This document shows, one piece after another, positions 1-5,398 of a DNA stretch of 5,398 nucleotides (its first letter is position 1; the number at the start of each line of letters is the position of its first letter). The stretch comes from Pseudomonadota bacterium (GTDB lineage Bacteria > Pseudomonadota > Alphaproteobacteria > Rhizobiales > Hyphomicrobiaceae): the NCBI GenBank assembly GCA_023410905.1, contig JAEYPL010000052.1, positions 1-5,398 on the forward strand, written 5' to 3'. A program made the position numbers and the translations under genes. The notes under the pieces are model-generated. The model saw nothing but the letters and a program-made list of their open reading frames with translations, made no database searches and had not been told where the DNA came from.

Positions 1-15
1 ACGGGGAGAAGGCCA

Positions 16-103
16 CGCCTCTGGCGTGCTTCCAGCACGACATGAGGGGCGGCGGTTTGCGCAAACGTCGCGTTGGTTTCCGCTCCTCGTCGCACCAGAG
101 GCG
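16..103. repeat. 88-nt imperfect inverted repeat that could fold as a branched structure
   Basis: An outer stem pairs CGCCTCTGG (16-24) with CCAGAGGCG (95-103), nine perfect base pairs. Inside it, 26-30 GTGCT pairs with 34-38 AGCAC around a TCC loop as a side hairpin. A second long stem then pairs 39-52 with 80-91: twelve pairs including one G-T (G-U) wobble, with a 2-nt bulge at 42-43. The tip holds the perfect 12-bp palindrome GTTTGCGCAAAC (55-66). The whole is nearly symmetric about position 60, so the nested arms are unlikely to be independent coincidences. It could be a dispersed palindromic repeat of a REP or MITE kind, a structured RNA on either strand, or a DNA cruciform. I cannot assign a family. 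The pairing is seen directly; the function is unknown. Confidence 0.5.
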
Positions 104-165
104 GCAGGGGCGAAGGGACCTCTTTCGGTCGCGTCTAGTACCAAGTCCATAAAGGCGGGTGGGTT

Positions 166-209
166 CGGGAGGGTGTCCCTCCCGATAGAGCGCGAGACAA
201 GTCTCGCTC
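166..209. repeat. Two tandem perfect hairpins
   Basis: CGGGAGGG (166-173) and CCCTCCCG (177-184) form an 8-bp perfect stem around a TGT loop. Only a few bases later, GCGAGAC (192-198) and GTCTCGC (201-207) form a 7-bp stem with an AA centre, extendable to 190-209 if a 2-nt bulge is allowed. Neither is followed by a T-tract on either strand, so they are not classical intrinsic terminators. They may belong to the same repeat-rich element as the foldback further left. Role unknown. Confidence 0.5.
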
Positions 210-288
210 GGGCCGCAGGCGCGATCTGACGCTCTCATCCGCGATGCGGCTGATCTCCCGATGGACTCCCCCATGCTCTCGTGCGGTC

Positions 289-306
289 GGCGCGCGTGCG
301 CGCGCC
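289..306. repeat. 18-bp GC palindrome with alternating CG
   Basis: GGCGCGCG (289-296) and CGCGCGCC (299-306) are exact reverse complements separated by TG. The core is almost entirely alternating pyrimidine-purine, a composition that can adopt Z-form DNA or extrude as a short hairpin. It lies about 50 bp beyond the stop of the OLD-type gene. It could add to transcript 3'-end structure together with the hairpin at 318-334. The palindrome is observed; a function is not shown. Confidence 0.5.
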
Positions 307-317
307 GCGCGTCAGCG

Positions 318-334
318 CCAAGCCTCCGGCTTGG
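318..334 (-). terminator. Possible 3'-end hairpin of the OLD-type gene
   Basis: CCAAGCC (318-324) and GGCTTGG (328-334) form a perfect 7-bp stem with a 3-nt loop, beginning 22 nt after the OLD-type gene's TGA on the minus strand. There is no U-tract after the stem, so a standard intrinsic terminator is not supported. It might act as an RNA-stabilising hairpin or a U-less terminator, possibly with the palindrome at 289-306. Position and symmetry are observed; the terminator role is a guess. Confidence 0.35.
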
Positions 335-356
335 ATCGCACGCGAGCGCGGGGGAA

Positions 357-2237
357 TCAGCGAAATCTGCGATCAAGCCATGCCAATATTGCTTCGAACG
401 ATCTCTTGGTATCGCTGCTCAGTTTGCGCGACTGTCCGGAGTACGCCATCTCGGCAAAGTAAGCGCCGATCTCTCTCTTCGAGGCCAACTCGCCCTTCTT
501 GCCTAGATGCAGGCAGATCACTTTGTGTGTGTCGCCAGAAATTAAAGTCTCTAATTTCTTGCCTTTATAATCTGGATCAATATCTGCGAGAGTGGCGACC
601 TCATCGCTTAATATCCACTTGTTCCTATACGCGTCTGCGGCCTTACGGCCCGCCTTGTCGTCATCAAGCAGTATCACGAATGGGCGGCCCATCGCGATTA
701 GGAAGCTAATCAATGGCCCGCTAGCTTCGGCGCCCAATCCGGGTAGTAGTTCGAATGATAGATTCGCGGATTGCTCTCTAAACGTGGTGCTGAGAGCGTG
801 GTAGTCGGATATACCCTCCGTTATGACCATAGGTTTCGTCGGTATTACGGATGGATTTATGTAGTCGAGCTTTTCCATAACCGGCTGATAATAGCTGACG
901 CGGTCAGGCGATTGCGATACAAATGTTCGATATGAGGTTGCGGTGATATTTGTCTTCCCGGGCGTTAGGGCATCGATTGCGAGATCTTTGTCGTAGTCAA
1001 TCGCCTTGTTCTCGATAATGTAAGCGCCAGACAGCCAAGCCGGATTGATCATGTGGTGGCTGTGGGTGGAGTATATTATCTTATGTCCCTCCTCCTGAAT
1101 GCGCTCGAAGCTCTGCAGTAATTCACCTTGAGCCCTCGCATGAAGGTTTGCTGCTGGCTCGTCGAAGAGGAACAATGTTTCCCTGCCCTTGGCCTGCTTA
1201 AAGCGAGTAAACAATAAGAACGAGAAAAACCAACGAAACCCCAGGGAGCGCTCGTGAAGCGCATATTCCGACTCGCCGTCGGATATTAGAATGCTGATGT
1301 ATGGGAGGTCGCCCTTCTCTGTGTCTATGTTCCACTCTAGATTTACGCTTTTCGCGGATGTCGATTTATGAAAAATCTTGCTCCAGCTTCCAATGATTTC
1401 GCGTCCCATTGCGTTGGAAAGCTTTTGTATGACGGATGATACTTGGCCTTTGGCAGGTGTTCCCCAAAATATCGAGAACCAATTTGGGCTTTTCTCGTTG
1501 GCCTTAAAATCTCTAATGCGCTGCGCGACATGTGTGTCAAGCGTCAGGCCCTCGCCAAGACTATCGAGAACATCTTGGAGTACGGATCGATAATATCTAT
1601 TCGTGTCCAGCTCTCCCTCGTGCGGACACAGGTATATCCTGGCTGGTAATGATACCAGAAATGTAGGGAAATAGCTAATGCTAGGTAGGCGCTTGAGGAG
1701 TTCCTGCCAGATCCTTGAGTTTAAACTGGTTTCGTCCCGCTTCCTTACTTCATTTGTAAATTTCTTGGCTTTCGGTGTTTTGGTTTTAATGCTTATCGTC
1801 CAGATATTGCGAGCCTCTGACGATGTGAAATTGCCGTCCTTGAAAGTGTAGACTTTTTTTACTTCGAACGGCTCCCTAAGGGGGGCATCATCCAGTTGCA
1901 CATCGAACTCATCGCTGGCGATGCTTTGGAAATGTCTGATATCCGCGTCCTGGAGGGTGACAGTAGCCGTTATTGCCACGGCGCCTGTGAAATTTGCTTT
2001 CTTGCTTATCGGGACGAGCGTTAATGCCTCGCCTTGCTCGCTCTTCTCTTCAAATATTTTAGATACGATGGGATCGCCAGTGCTGAAGTGGGAGAGAGCT
2101 TCAAGTATTGTTGTCTTGCCGCTTTCATTCAGTCCAATCAGCGTTACAATCGGAGTGTGGATCCGCTCTGCAAGGCTTATTGTTGCGCTTTCAATTCCTC
2201 GAAAATTACTGATCTTAAATTTGGTAATGTGTGCCAT
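357..2237 (-). CDS. OLD-family ATPase/TOPRIM nuclease, probable phage-defence protein
   Basis: The 626-residue product matches the OLD (overcoming lysogenization defect) architecture: an N-terminal ABC/SMC-type ATPase split by a long insert, then a TOPRIM nuclease domain. Visible motifs are Walker A GLNESGKTT (35-43), a degenerate signature region ERSLGFRWFFSFLLF (329-343), Walker B LFLFDEPAANLH (355-366, D359-E360) and an H-loop STHSHHM (390-396). The TOPRIM part shows TEGISD (E474, D478) and LLDDDKAG (D525-D527), the expected metal ligands, so the protein looks intact. OLD enzymes are cytosolic ATP-dependent DNases; relatives include P2 Old and GajA of Gabija. I prefer ATG at 2237 over the in-frame GTG at 2243 because AGGGTGG lies just before the ATG. 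The gene starts 31 bp after the uvrA stop, same strand, and its GC (high 40s percent in sampled lines) is well below uvrA, suggesting transfer. With no GajB-like helicase or reverse transcriptase visible, it is class 1-like. A fused PARIS-like ATPase/TOPRIM protein is a less likely alternative. Confidence 0.85.
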   Translation of the reverse strand: MAHITKFKISNFRGIESATISLAERIHTPIVTLIGLNESGKTTILEALSHFSTGDPIVSKIFEEKSEQGEALTLVPISKKANFTGAVAITATVTLQDADIRHFQSIASDEFDVQLDDAPLREPFEVKKVYTFKDGNFTSSEARNIWTISIKTKTPKAKKFTNEVRKRDETSLNSRIWQELLKRLPSISYFPTFLVSLPARIYLCPHEGELDTNRYYRSVLQDVLDSLGEGLTLDTHVAQRIRDFKANEKSPNWFSIFWGTPAKGQVSSVIQKLSNAMGREIIGSWSKIFHKSTSAKSVNLEWNIDTEKGDLPYISILISDGESEYALHERSLGFRWFFSFLLFTRFKQAKGRETLFLFDEPAANLHARAQGELLQSFERIQEEGHKIIYSTHSHHMINPAWLSGAYIIENKAIDYDKDLAIDALTPGKTNITATSYRTFVSQSPDRVSYYQPVMEKLDYINPSVIPTKPMVITEGISDYHALSTTFREQSANLSFELLPGLGAEASGPLISFLIAMGRPFVILLDDDKAGRKAADAYRNKWILSDEVATLADIDPDYKGKKLETLISGDTHKVICLHLGKKGELASKREIGAYFAEMAYSGQSRKLSSDTKRSFEAILAWLDRRFR

Positions 2238-2239
2238 TT

Positions 2240-2246
2240 CCACCCT
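2240..2246 (-). promoter_or_regulatory. Ribosome binding site of the OLD-type gene
   Basis: On the minus strand AGGGTGG ends two bases before ATG 2237; measured from AGGG the gap is five bases, an acceptable Shine-Dalgarno spacing. The competing GTG at 2243 overlaps this motif and has no Shine-Dalgarno sequence of its own at a suitable distance. The GAGGAG at the uvrA stop is about 20 bases too far upstream. The site therefore decides the start in favour of ATG. Confidence 0.6.
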
Positions 2247-2268
2247 ATCGAATGCTAATTAATGCTCC

Positions 2269-5202
<2,934 letters not shown>

Positions 5203-5210
5203 CGGTTTCG

Positions 5211-5239
5211 GATGTTCCGCAAATGTTCGCGTTGGTCAA
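5211..5239 (-). promoter_or_regulatory. Candidate uvrA promoter overlapping the LexA box
   Basis: On the minus strand TTGACC (5239-5234) is a good -35 hexamer. A 17-bp spacer leads to AACATC (5216-5211), a weak -10 match that overlaps the operator. Transcription would then start near 5205-5203, only a few bases before the uvrA ATG. That would leave practically no leader and fits the lack of a Shine-Dalgarno sequence. The -35 is convincing, the -10 is not, so the exact start point is uncertain. Confidence 0.5.
5214..5228 (-). promoter_or_regulatory. LexA operator (SOS box) of uvrA, GTTC-N7-GTTC type
   Basis: The plus strand reads GTTC (5214-5217), seven bases CGCAAAT, then GTTC (5225-5228); on the coding strand this is GAAC-N7-GAAC. 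This direct-repeat form is the established alphaproteobacterial LexA site and is known in front of uvrA and recA in that class. It sits 11 bp before the uvrA start and between the predicted -35 and -10 elements, where bound LexA would block RNA polymerase. Match and position are seen directly; LexA binding is inferred from the family. Confidence 0.85.
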
Positions 5240-5259
5240 GAGGCGGCCGACGCGGCCTC
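5240..5259 (-). terminator. GC-rich hairpin after the upstream gene
   Basis: The 20 bases GAGGCGGCCGACGCGGCCTC form a stem of eight positions with one mismatch around a 4-nt loop; a GGCCG/CGGCC register is also possible. It begins 40 nt after the stop of the upstream partial gene and directly abuts the uvrA -35 hexamer. The following bases TTGACC do not form a U-tract, so termination would be inefficient at best. It may separate upstream transcription from the uvrA promoter. Confidence 0.35.
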
Positions 5260-5299
5260 ACAGGGTGCGCGATGTGGGAACGGCCGGTGCACGATGCAA

Positions 5300-5398
5300 C
5301 TACTCCGCGGACGGGTAATGGACCGCTCCGTCCCTGGCGACGGCGCCCGGCGTGAGCGTGGCGGGCACGAGCTTCGCCGGCGCCATCAGGTGCAGGAC
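5300..5398 (-). CDS. C-terminal end of an unidentified protein (cut by window edge)
   Basis: An open frame enters from the right edge and ends at a TAG (5300-5302), giving 32 residues that finish DGAVHYPSAE. About 30 of the 32 codons have G or C in the third position, which is the codon use of a real gene in a high-GC genome and hard to get by chance. It reads in the same direction as uvrA, with a 97-bp gap containing a hairpin and the SOS promoter. I do not recognise the family from this fragment and assign no function. The alternative is a chance open frame. Confidence 0.55.
   Translation of the reverse strand, partial: VLHLMAPAKLVPATLTPGAVARDGAVHYPSAE

Larger units (their letters stand above)
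1..356. other. Non-coding, hairpin-rich intergenic stretch
   Basis: This is the 356 bases beyond the stop codon of the OLD-type gene. It is GC-rich like the uvrA region, unlike the AT-richer gene next to it. Both strands carry only short open frames. Their third codon positions lack the strong GC preference seen in uvrA, and none has a convincing ribosome binding site, so I call no gene here. What it does hold is an unusual density of inverted repeats, listed separately: the foldback at 16-103, hairpins at 166-184 and 190-209, a GC palindrome at 289-306 and a hairpin at 318-334. I see no tRNA cloverleaf or transposase fragment. The next gene to the left lies outside the window. Confidence 0.6.

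Noticed and set aside
1..150. Minus-strand open frame from ATG 150 running off the left edge
   Set aside because: Its third codon positions are only about 55-60% G/C, far below uvrA, and there is no Shine-Dalgarno sequence. It runs straight through the foldback at 16-103. It is more likely non-coding repeat sequence that automated annotation may call a hypothetical protein.
26..229. Plus-strand 67-codon frame in the left flank
   Set aside because: It has no ribosome binding site, atypical codon use and no recognisable domain, and it spans several hairpins.
357..2237. Gabija system (GajA plus GajB)
   Set aside because: The OLD-type protein resembles GajA in layout, but no UvrD-like helicase follows: the next 356 bases hold no gene. 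UvrA is a housekeeping repair protein and not a GajB substitute.
357..2237. Retron-associated OLD effector
   Set aside because: No reverse transcriptase gene is present in the window. The foldback at 16-103 lies downstream of the gene and lacks any visible link to one, so a retron ncRNA cannot be claimed.

Overview
The window looks like chromosomal DNA of a high-GC alphaproteobacterium, probably of the Hyphomicrobiales type. Two things support this. The UvrA sequence has an alphaproteobacterial flavour, for example a Cys-Pro-Val-Ser-Gly-Phe motif at the first zinc module. A GTTC-N7-GTTC direct repeat, the LexA operator typical of Alphaproteobacteria, sits directly in front of uvrA. The order is an inference and no genus can be named from the sequence.

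Layout, following transcription (all on the minus strand, right to left): (a) 5398-5300, the last 32 codons of an unidentified gene cut by the window edge; (b) 5299-5203, a short regulatory gap with a GC-rich hairpin, a TTGACC -35-like hexamer and the LexA box; (c) 5202-2269, a complete uvrA, nucleotide excision repair, high GC; (d) 2237-357, a complete 626-codon gene of clearly lower GC for an OLD-family protein (ABC-type ATPase plus TOPRIM nuclease domain), starting only 31 bp after the uvrA stop; (e) 356-1, a GC-rich stretch with no convincing gene but with many inverted repeats, including an 88-nt imperfect foldback at 16-103.

The central point is that an AT-richer OLD-type gene, a family known for anti-phage roles, lies immediately behind uvrA with no visible terminator and no clear promoter of its own. 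Read-through from the LexA-controlled uvrA promoter would therefore place a probable defence nuclease under SOS control. That coupling is an inference. The gene order, spacing, operator and composition shift are visible in the sequence. No GajB-like helicase, reverse transcriptase, CRISPR array, tRNA, rRNA or transposase was seen, so the OLD protein looks like a stand-alone (class 1-like) enzyme within these limits.
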